64,000 bases of DNA from Lamellibrachia columna (Eukaryota > Annelida > Polychaeta > Sabellida > Siboglinidae). Below the pieces are notes generated by a model. That model was given only the letters and a program-made list of their open reading frames with translations, had not been told where the DNA came from and made no database searches. Below are positions 55,625 to 64,000 of the stretch, in pieces (position 1 is the first letter of the stretch; every line of letters begins with the position of its first letter). Made by a program: the position numbers and the translations under genes. Location of the stretch: NCBI GenBank assembly GCA_963662155.1, contig OY759268.1, positions 9,168,868 to 9,232,867 of the forward strand, in the 5' to 3' direction.

Positions 55625-55893
55625 TTTAAGTATTCTACTGTGTCATTAGTTGCAATACTATTAAAATTGATACTGAAACATTTGTATTACATAAATTACG
55701 AAGCTTCTGCTGTGACTGAATTTATTCACTGTCTCTTATGCTGTAATATACTGTGGACTCTAATGGTGGTGGTCTCCATCTGTAACCAACCAGATTCAGT
55801 CACAACAGAAGCTTAGCAATTTATGTCATACAAATGTTTCAGTATAAATTTGTATATTATTGTAAATAATTACACAGTAAAATACTTACAGTT
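55625..55893. mobile_element. Fold-back (MITE-like) hairpin element
   Basis: The left ~100 bp (taagtattctactgtgt ... gatactgaaacatttgtatt ... aagcttctgctgtgactgaa) is matched by the reverse complement of the right ~100 bp at roughly 80-85%. The loop is about 65 bp. No coding capacity. Confidence 0.85.
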
Positions 55894-56105
55894 ACTACTA
55901 TCATAAGAACTTATAAATAGACAATACTTATTCTAGTCACAATGTTTATTGATCAGAAGGAACAACTGTGTTGTTGTGGCTGGAGCAACTGCTCTCCACA
56001 TCCGAACACTGGTTCTGTCAACTCCAGAGGATTTGCCAGGATGAAGAGCTAGTATATATGTGACTAGTATATATGTATTAATGATACATATTGACAGACA
56101 TGTAG

Positions 56106-56106
<1 letters not shown>

Positions 56107-56138
<32 letters not shown>
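56107..56138. repeat. (TA)n microsatellite
   Basis: Short TA run. Confidence 0.95.
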
Positions 56139-56142
<4 letters not shown>

Positions 56143-56204
56143 AATATAATCTAACTATTATCGAGCTAGCTTATGATTGTACGTGGTTAAGTTAACGTTT
56201 TCCT

Positions 56205-56303
56205 CCTAGACGACTTGCACCTAGGGCGCCAAACTTTCAGGGATTAATATGCGACCCCACGAATGAAACGTAACGCTTTTATTTTTTTTCGAAATACCCC
56301 GTA
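56205..56303. repeat. Dispersed repeat, copy 3
   Basis: tcctcctagac, cgccaaactttcagggatta and ttttttttcgaaatacccc match copies near 16.1 and 32.1 kb. Confidence 0.55.
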
Positions 56304-56337
56304 TATCAAAGGTTCTTAGGTTTTTTTTATGGCAAAT

Positions 56338-56552
56338 CCAACAATCGCAGAAACCGCGCTTGCATGGCGAATAGTACGGTACCTAAACCGTTTGAGAGTA
56401 CGTAGCGCCATCTGGGCGGTTTATCTTACGTAAAACGTTAACTTCCAACAATCGCAGAAACCACGCGCGCGCCGCGAATACTTCGGTACGTAAACCGTTT
56501 GACAATACGTAACGCCATGTGGGCAGTTTATGTTAAGTATAGTAGAAAACAC
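56338..56552. repeat. Two-copy 107-bp tandem repeat
   Basis: ccaacaatcgcagaaacc... and taaaccgtttga.a.tacgta recur 107 bp on, each followed by gcgccat.tgggc.gttta. Confidence 0.88.
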
Positions 56553-56861
56553 GCATAGCAATTGTACACAACATCGACTAGGTAGCTTGGTGTGTGTATC
56601 CCGTCATGGGAGGGGCATTTTTGCTAGTAAGAGTAATAAATGCTTGTCTTTCTGTAACAAACGGTAATATTTAATTTCAAATCTTGTGTTTGTTTTTCTT
56701 TGCCTAACAAAATCTATAAATATACATTAAGACTCGTGTTTAAGTGATTGATACAGGCATCAGCAAAATAAACGAGAGTTAATGCGGCGTGCGTAGTAAT
56801 TTCGGAAGAGCCATATTGTTCTGGAAGAAAAAGGATTCAGGCCAGTGTTATCAGCGAAACA

Positions 56862-56980
56862 GTTTTAAATGGCCCGTATCCACATAAGCTCATCCCACCT
56901 CTTGACACGCGCACGGCGGTTACAGTTTTAAGTGGCCCGCTTTCACCCAAGCTCCACCCACGCCATGACAAGTGCATGGA
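56862..56980. repeat. Two-copy ~60-bp repeat
   Basis: cagttttaaatggcccg...cacataagctc.tccca recurs once with changes. Confidence 0.75.
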
Positions 56981-57107
56981 TGTAAGAGTTGTACTGCTAA
57001 AAAAAAAACCGGTATTTTCTCTGTATTTAATGCTACAACAATCACATTATATTATGTCAATGTTAATTTTTTTCTAGTTTATCTAATTGAATATATAATG
57101 TTATTCT

Positions 57108-57995
57108 TGTGAACGCACTGGTGAATACCGAAAACAAACGTACCACACCAGTAAAACATTCCGAATTTCGATATACTGGCGTACTGCCGCAATCGGTTAT
57201 GTTGTGAACACAATTAATACCGCTATTTGATTTAAGTTTTCTGCATGAATCTATAAAATATGCTAGTTTTTAAATGTTGCGTTGCTAAAGGGACGGATTT
57301 CGCACTGAAACAATTGGTAGACGAGGCGCGTTAATCCAATAAGATATATGTAAACAGTCTTCTCCCGCATCTGTGAGAAAATCAAATAAACACGATATAT
57401 TTACATATCTTTTAATTGTCATGCTACATGAAAAAAACTATTCTGGAGAATGAAATCAATTAAACAATTTTAATGGCCAATATCCGTTCCTCTAGAACAA
57501 TTGCAGATAATGTTTTTTTTTTATAATTCACATATTCATACAACGAAAACAACGGCTACAACCAACGGCTAATAAGTGTATATCAGCGAGTCGTTATAAT
57601 GTTTGCTATGGTCGAATACAGCCACTTGGTAAAAAAATATACATAAAAAAAAAACCAATTGAAAACTTATTTCACACAGGTTTTCTTTTTGACGTTCTGT
57701 TCCACCAAGCAATGCTGGCATAATATAGCTATAACAATGATTCGAATGATGAAGAGGAAGTGGCTTTTGTGTTTGTTGTCCAGTGTTAAACCGTCAATAT
57801 CGATTAATTGTCTAAAATTGTCTCCCGTGCCTGGAGATTTTGTTGAAGTTGCCGGGTTTTGTAATTGTAGCATATGCTATACGCGATGCAATAGTAGAAA
57901 TAATGATTAATATTGTAAAAAACATGCTTCACGAATGTTAAATTAACAATGACGTTATGTCATCCGATTTGAAAGAATGGATTCACCTTTGAAAG
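57108..57995. repeat. Dispersed repeat family, copy 1 (~890 bp)
   Basis: Starts ttgtgaacgcactggtgaat and runs through accgtcaatatcgattaatt, ctggagatt and the cttcacgaatgt/catccgatt stretch. Copies at 58.2 and 62.3 kb share blocks in the same order. Class unknown; no transposase seen. Confidence 0.8.
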
Positions 57996-58194
57996 TAGGT
58001 GGTGATAAACAAAATTATTTTCGTATGTCTATTATTTTACAAATTCAGTAGTATTACAATTTTTTTTATCGCATAACTCTATGACAAAGTGACAATAAAA
58101 AAACGACCAGCATCACAAAAATGGTAGCAAATGAGAAAATATCACATCTTAAAACTGTTGTCAAAATAAATAATAATTATCTACTAGTGGGTCG

Positions 58195-58650
58195 TCAATA
58201 TAACCAAAGCCGAATTTCGTTTTAGCAGGTAAAATGAAAATTTCGTGTGATATTTTTTTATGTGGTCGAATAAATTTTATTTAAAAGCTATTTAATAAAT
58301 TAAACTGCACTGAAAACTCATTTCACACAGTTGTTTAGTTGAAGTTCGAGGGCTGTAGACGTAGGTGGTTATTGTATTTGCAGTTAAATTGTCTACGAAC
58401 AATATCGAATAATTGTCTAAAAGTGCGTTTCCAGTACCTGGAGATTGTGTTGACGTTGCCGGGATTGATTCATTTGCCATTGACGTTGCCGATGTTGTTG
58501 TTAGACGAACGGTTGTTGTAGTTGTTGCAGACGCTATATGCGACGGAATAGTAGTCTTAGACGCACATGCTTCACGAATGTCAAATAAACAACGACGTTA
58601 CGTCATCCGATTGGGAAGAATGAATACATCTTTGAAAATAGCTCAAACCA
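58195..58650. repeat. Dispersed repeat family, copy 2 (3' part)
   Basis: Begins taaccaaagccgaatttcgt and ends around catccgattgggaagaatga. Lacks the first ~500 bp of copy 1. On the minus strand both copies keep PATST(K/Q)SPGTG. Confidence 0.8.
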
Positions 58651-58654
58651 GCGG

Positions 58655-59220
58655 CGAGGTTCATAGCAACAGCTATACTCCACTAGATGGCAGACAGCAG
58701 CCAGTGTTAATGACTTTCAAGGATAGCCTACATGTACCATCAAGCAAGGTTAAAAACTCAAGTTGTTTCCTGTAGCTGTTTATCAGCTATTACATACTCT
58801 ATTTCATATAGTCTTAGTAAGGTAAATGCATGTAGTGAACTACATCAATACAATGGTATTGAGACACTGTGGACTTGTACAGCTGTGTTGTTATTTTTTA
58901 TATAACGGGTAGTTTGGGTATTTAGACATAATTGATGTCTACCAATTAGTACAGTGTATTGATTAATATATTTAGTAATATTTATTTTCATAGTTTCATC
59001 AATCATCATTGATGTGGAAGACAAGCTGACCGATTGGGGAATATAGCACATGGTTGAGACATTCAGGGGTAAGTCTAAGTATTACTCTTTTTGTTCAAAT
59101 CCACTATTCAATAATCACCAGTCTGGCTATCTGACACTCCTCACTGGAGTACACATGTCATGTATATCTTCATAGCTTATGGCACACCCGTAATCAAAAA
59201 CATTACTAACTTAGTAATTA
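58655..59220. other. Intergenic, nothing recognised
   Basis: AT-rich sequence without evident gene or repeat. Confidence 0.4.
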
Positions 59221-59289
59221 TAATTGAATATATACATAAATGTACATAGAATGTACTGGAATGTCGTCATGCTTCAGCATATTACACTC

Positions 59290-59643
59290 TGTGTTCCTTG
59301 TTTATTCCACCGTGGGACATACATTGCTGCCTATCTAAGAAAGAGTGGAGATGACTGGCAGAAGTGTGGTGTGACTCGGCAACCTCAAATCACCGCTCTT
59401 TGTGATACTATCCTGGCGGCCAAGGGGTTCTTCCTCTTCTACGAGGAGGTGATATATGAGGTGGACTCTTTGGTGAACGCAGTCGACATCTGCTTCTATG
59501 TCTTCTTTGTATTAATTGCAGTATACCCCGCTGAGGCAGCAGACGTATGGACATTCATACAAAAGGGGCTTTTAAACATCACCACGCCATATTACGTGGT
59601 CTCACCAAGAGTGACGGAAATTCTCGGCCACTTTAAATGTTAG
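59290..59643 (+). CDS. Fragment of an uncharacterised protein gene
   Basis: An open frame whose stable part reads GTYIAAYLRKSGDDWQKCGV, then ITALCDTILAAKGFFLFYEE, ending TEILGHFKC. It resembles the C-terminal part of large families of uncharacterised animal proteins seen near transposons, with an alternating hydrophobic segment (VDICFYVFFVLIAVYPAEA) rather than a clear membrane helix. The stretch before residue ~30 of the frame looks like untranslated or intronic sequence. Probably one exon or a gene fragment; single-exon pseudogene is equally possible. Confidence 0.35.
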   Translation, partial: CVPCLFHRGTYIAAYLRKSGDDWQKCGVTRQPQITALCDTILAAKGFFLFYEEVIYEVDSLVNAVDICFYVFFVLIAVYPAEAADVWTFIQKGLLNITTPYYVVSPRVTEILGHFKC

Positions 59644-59649
59644 GACTAG

Positions 59650-60290
59650 AAACCTGTAGCTGACATTATCCTGTTTTAGTTATCTTCAAGCTGCCCGCCA
59701 GCTCCCTGTGCAGTGTACACGATTAGTTAGTAAGTGAAACAAACAACGAATAGAGTCGTGCATCGCATGCCATTCGTTTGACCTTGTAAATTTGTACTAA
59801 TAATGTGTACTTTTGTGTGTACTAGAAAACTGAAATCCAGGTCACATTATGTCGTCTCTTAAATGGTTTTAAACGATACAATTAACATTTTACATTCTGC
59901 ATATATCACATGACACTTGACACATGACATACGTTGGTTTTTTTATTATGTGACACTTGCATTTTTATACTTTCACGGCCTTGAAGGGTACTAGTACATT
60001 GACTGGATGTGCCAATTTGAGCTACTCTATCATTTTCCTTCGTTTGCATTGATTCTTTATTGGCTTTAGCTCTATCTTTCACCTGTAGTTAATATTTTAT
60101 TGTATTTTATTTTGTTAAATTATTTAATGTCTGAGTACATTGCTGTGGTATTGTATGTTTTTGCACTGACAACTTTGTGGAAAAGACTGACATGATGTTC
60201 CTGAAATTAAATGCAAGCAGATATAGTAGAATGAACCCCAGCTTGTTGTGCATTGCTTAAATGGTATATTGTATTAATTCCAGATAATTT
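59650..60290. other. Intergenic, nothing recognised
   Basis: AT-rich, no repeats or genes noted. Confidence 0.4.
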
Positions 60291-60299
60291 GTTCTACTC

Positions 60300-60640
60300 T
60301 AGATAACCAATCATTTAGTCATATTCCAATATAATTGACCCTATTCCAACCAATAAATTGGTCATATTCCAACCAATATAATTGGTCATATTCCAACCAA
60401 TATAATTGGTCTTAGCTGACCAATTTACATTGGTTGCATCCTACATGACCCAGATACATTACCCAATATCTTGGTTAAATTGACCAACATATGATGGTTA
60501 GTATTCTAACCAATATGGATTGGTTAAAAAGTTAACCATATAAAATCGGTTCTCTTAACCAAGATATCGGTTGGACACATATCTACCAACCAGATTGGTT
60601 GAATTTAACCAATATCCTGATCAATTCAACCAATCTCAAA
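60300..60640. repeat. Array of AACCAAT...ATTGGTT palindromes
   Basis: About a dozen units of 20-27 bp, each an imperfect palindrome such as ccaaccaatataattggtca. Three consecutive units near 60345-60415 are almost identical; later ones drift. The array ends where the CR1 reverse transcriptase begins. Confidence 0.9.
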
Positions 60641-61668
60641 GATTACTACTTAAATTAAAAGCCCATGGTATCGGGGATAGCATAACTGACTGGATAGAAC
60701 AATGGCTGACTGACAGAAGACAACGAGTTGTAGTAGATGGAGAAGTTTCAAATTGGAAATCGGTTTTGAGTGGGGTACCTCAAGGATCAGTATTAGGACC
60801 TATATCATTCTTAATTTATATCAATGACTTGGACGACAGTATAACAAGTAACGTACTGAAATTTGCGGATGACACAAAACTGTTTAGAAAGGTTAATACT
60901 GATGGTGATAAACAACATTTACAAAACGATCTAGACAGATTAGTGAAATGGTCTGAGAAATGGCAGATGTTGTTCAATTTTGGGAAATGTAAATGCCTAC
61001 ATATAGGACATAGGAACTTGAATGTAAACTATAAAATGGGAGATACTGTTCTGGGTACTACTGTAAAAGAAAAGGACTTAGGAGTTACAATAAGCGCTGA
61101 TATGAAAGTTTCAGAGCAGTGTGGTATTGCAGCTTCAAAGGGTAATCAAATTCTTGGATTGATTAGAAGAAACATAACATACAAGGGAAAAAAGTTAATT
61201 ATACCTCTTTATAAAGCAATAGTTAGACCTCATCTAGAATACTGTATACAAGCATGGAGACCATATCGTAAGAAGGATATAGATACGCTTGAACGCATAC
61301 AAAGGAGAGCAACTAAAATGATTCCAGAACTGAGAGACCTTAGTTATGAAGAACGCCTGAAAGAATGTGGTTTAACAACTCTAGAGACAAGGAGGTTAAG
61401 AGATCAGATTGAAGTTTTTAAGATATTGAATGGGTATGAAAATATTGATAGAAATATGTTTTTCTCACTCTAGAAAGATAGCAGAACTAGAGGACATGAG
61501 GTAAAATTAGTAAAGGATCAATGTAGATTGGACATCAGGAAGCACTCGTTCTCACAGAGGACAATAAATGAATGGAACAAATTGTCTACAGATTGTGTAA
61601 CTGCTAGCAGCGTGAATATGTTTAAAAACAAGGTTGACACATATCTCAGGAGGGCGGGCTATAAGTAG
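60636..61668 (+). pseudogene. CR1 reverse transcriptase, truncated, one internal stop
   Basis: Reads KAHGIGDSITDWIEQWL, SGVPQGSVLGPISFLIYIND, FADDTKLF (catalytic FADD), FNFGKCKCLHIGH, KEKDLGVTIS, then PLYKAIVRPHLEYCIQAW and RIQRRATKMI. These are CR1-clade hallmarks. The frame meets one TAG at 61471-61473 and then continues in the same frame for 64 more codons (HSFSQRTINEWNKL) to the natural stop at 61666-61668. The endonuclease and N-terminal half of the polymerase are missing, so it cannot move by itself. Confidence 0.9.
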
Positions 61669-61775
61669 ATGAACATTGTTGGACTCTCGATAAGCCAATG
61701 GCTTCCTTATCCACTTGCCATCTGGGCCTTTGGCTTGGATGGCAAATCTTGTTAAATCTTGTTAAAATCTGTTTT
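60636..61775 (+). mobile_element. 5'-truncated CR1-type LINE
   Basis: Reverse transcriptase from the middle of its domain to the C-terminus, then a 3' tail ending in short repeats (aaatcttgtt twice, then aaaatctg), typical of CR1 elements, which end in tandem short repeats rather than poly(A). Two 3' relics of the same family lie at 11.5 and 36.9 kb. Confidence 0.9.
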
Positions 61776-62023
61776 TAGAGTGTAGTGCGATATCAGGTTG
61801 TACATTCAGATTTTTGCTTGACATGTTCCAATGTAATAGAGTAAATGTTGTGCTTCCATTTTAGAAACGATTTAATGAAAACAAATTAATTTATTTTGGC
61901 ATTATCTGCCGCGCAGTGGAGAACTACCACCGCTGATGTTGAAGTAAATAACACATTTCTCATAAACCACATATACAATCAGACGCAAATATAAAAACGA
62001 CATGCAACAATTACATTGCGTGA

Positions 62024-62139
62024 ATGGTGTGTACACAATGTAGGCCACTGTAGCCGGTAGTACAAACACATGTGTAGCCTTGTAATTCTTCGATACACTT
62101 AGCGCCGTTTTGGCAAGGGTTGCCGCTAAACTCTTTCAT
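62024..62139 (-). pseudogene. EGF exon remnant
   Basis: The minus strand reads [18 protein letters not shown] then [12 protein letters not shown]. Five of six EGF cysteines are kept; the first has become Phe (ttt for tgt). Relative to the phase-1 acceptor (taacag) the frame is off and hits a stop. A decayed EGF exon upstream of the gene's present start. Confidence 0.6.
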
Positions 62140-62344
62140 CTGTTATATTCAAACACTGACTTGTGTTCCAAATAAATGTTTCAAAATATTCAATGTTAAT
62201 CCAGCTCTAACATTCAACGCTTGATCGCATGATATATTATGTTATACAACGTCCGAAGATGTGGACAAAAACGTCTTGAATCTAAGCAATATCAACACGA
62301 CAGGGCAGCAACTTAAACAATTTAATAAGTTTTAAATATAACAC

Positions 62345-63135
62345 AGTTCATGTGAACGCGCCAGTAGATACCGAAAGCAAAAGTACCTCAGCAATAAAAT
62401 ATTCCGGATCTCAATATCCGTCGTTAAAACATGGCGTGCTGCTGCAATCGGTGATTTTGTTAAAATAATTAATACTATTGTTTTATTTAAGTTGTCTGCG
62501 TGAATCAGTAGAATGTGCAGAGACATTTGTACTCAGAACCGTCGTTTTACTAATACATTGTGCACCGTTTTCGCAAGGTGTATACTTGCAGAAACCGGCA
62601 ACATATGTGAGAGAAACAACGTGATGAAATGAACACGTTATCTTTACATATCTTTATATATTTAAGCTATATGGAAAAACAGTTTTAAAGATAGAAATTA
62701 ATTAAACAATTTGATTGGCCGATATACGATGCTCTAACAAAATAACAGATAAAAAGTGTTTTTATATAGTCCAAATCAAAGCAACGACTACAACCAAAGG
62801 CTAATAAGTATATATGACTGAGTCGTCAATTTGACGAAAGCCGAATTTCGTTTCAGCATGTAAAATGAAAATTTTGTCTGTGACCGAATACAATAGGAAT
62901 CATTTCATAACAAACCTACCCAATATATTAAATACGCAGTGAAAAGTTATTCCACACAGGTTTTTTAAAGTTCTGTTACACAAAGCAGTGTTAACTTAAT
63001 GTAACCGTAACAATGACTCGAATGTTGAAGACTTAGATGGCTATTTTATGTGCAGTCCAATTACACCGTCAATATCGATTAATTGCATAAAAGTGCTTTT
63101 CCGGTACCTGGAGATTGTGATGACGCTGCCGGGAT
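62345..63135. repeat. Dispersed repeat family, copy 3
   Basis: Shares catgtgaacgcgccagtaga, accgtcaatatcgattaatt and ggtacctggagattgtgatg blocks with copy 1. It is cut at the right by the LINE fragment. Confidence 0.78.
62515..62600 (-). pseudogene. EGF exon remnant with frameshift
   Basis: The minus strand reads CKYTPCENGAQCIS and then, after a one-base shift, DGSEYKCLCTF. N-terminal two thirds of an EGF. Confidence 0.55.
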
Positions 63136-63136
63136 A

Positions 63137-64000
63137 GAGATAGAGACAGTTGAAGCTGACATCAACAATAATGTACCAGTGAAAGCCAAGGAAGACAATG
63201 AAGCTGATAAAATCACACGGTGGGAAAAATATTTTCAGACCATTCTGAACAGACCAGAACTCTATGTCATAGCAGATATACTAGCAGCATGAGAGGACCT
63301 GGACATCAACATAGATACACCAACCATGGAAGAGGTGAAAGCAGCGATCAAGGAAATGAAGAGTTGTAAGGCAGCAGGAGTGGATGGAGTGACAGCAGAA
63401 ATGATAAAAACAGAAGAAACAGAGACACCACGGTTACTAACAGAGATTTTCAGAAATATTTGATAAAGTGAAGAGACACCAGACACATGCAAGACTGTGA
63501 AGCTGCCAAAAAAAGGCGACTTATCAGATTGTAACAACTGGAGAGGCATCACCTTGCTGTCTTTCATCAGCAAGGTCTTCAACAAGATTATTTATAAGAG
63601 GCTGGCAAATACACTGGATGAGCATATCCGGCAAGAACAGGCGGGCTTTCGACCAGGACGATGTTGTGCGGATCACATCTTCACATTGAGACAGATCCTA
63701 GAGCAAAGCAAAGAGTGGAAAGCACCATAATACACCAATTATGTATACATAGAGAAGGCATTCGACAGCATCCATCGCGGTTCTCTGTGGAGGATACTGC
63801 GCTACAACGGAATTCCCCAGAAACTTGTGAATATAGTGAAGAAGAAGTACAGCAACTTTTTATCACAAGTGATCTGCAACAATGAATTGACTGATACTTT
63901 GAAGTCACCACCGGGGTAAAACAGGGATGTGTGCTCTCCCCTTTCTCTTCCTCCTTGGAATTGATTGGGTCATGAAGAGTGTAATGAATGGAAAAAGGAG
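63137..64000 (+). mobile_element. LINE reverse transcriptase fragment, runs off the window
   Basis: Plus-strand text: KITRWEKYFQTILNRPE, VKAAIKEMKSCKAAGVDGVT, LPKKGDLSDCNNWRGITLLS, EQAGFRPGRCCADHIFTLRQ, YVYIEKAFDSIHRGSLWRIL, KQGCVLSPFSFLLGIDWVMK. Several stops (63289, 63462, 63728, 63917 region) and frame changes. Same family type as the element at 48.1-51.4 kb, in the same orientation. The catalytic DD motif would lie beyond the edge. Confidence 0.85.

Noticed and set aside
57659..58775. Plus-strand frames of 60-120 codons in the repeat family
   Set aside because: Frames are not conserved between the three copies, so they are not likely coding on this strand.

Overview
The window is AT-rich animal DNA: genes split into short exons with GT-AG introns, many long microsatellites, a BEL/Pao LTR retrotransposon, CR1-type and other non-LTR retrotransposons, fold-back elements, and one 200-base run of N. 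EGF, SEA and type-2 chitin-binding modules, together with a BEL/Pao element, suggest a marine or freshwater invertebrate, perhaps a lophotrochozoan. The species cannot be fixed from the sequence.

The main content is one very large minus-strand gene, read from about 54.1 kb down to at least 10.5 kb. I could place 41 coding exons (4,618 nt, about 1,539 codons), and their splice phases agree at every join. The predicted order is: signal peptide plus a shortened EGF (54.1 kb); two chitin-binding type-2 domains (53.5 and 47.9 kb); fourteen EGF domains (47.4-39.8 kb); then an 11-exon block occurring twice (39.0-29.9 kb and 29.3-12.7 kb). Each block encodes EGF, EGF, SEA-like (3 exons), a 30-bp micro-exon, EGF, EGF, SEA (3 exons). 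Two more EGFs follow (11.4 and 10.6 kb). The C-terminus is unresolved, with an assembly gap at 9868-10067; a possible last exon ends at 9454. The product should be a secreted or membrane-anchored extracellular mosaic protein.

The second block is stretched by a 6.8-kb BEL/Pao element (16222-22998) in one intron. Its two 656-bp LTRs look identical, it has a 5-bp target duplication, and its polyprotein is open, so the insertion is very young. A 1.25-kb inverted-repeat element (25312-26561) lies in another intron. Several exon edges have been copied into tandem repeats, giving decoy splice sites.

Upstream of the gene (55-64 kb) are fold-back repeats, a three-copy repeat family, decayed EGF exons, a 5'-truncated CR1 reverse transcriptase (60.6-61.8 kb) preceded by an array of ACCAAT...ATTGGT palindromes, and a second LINE fragment running off the end. 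Downstream (1-9.3 kb) are a broken C2H2 zinc-finger gene, a GA tract, a 33-bp minisatellite encoding an 11-residue repeat, and otherwise little recognisable.
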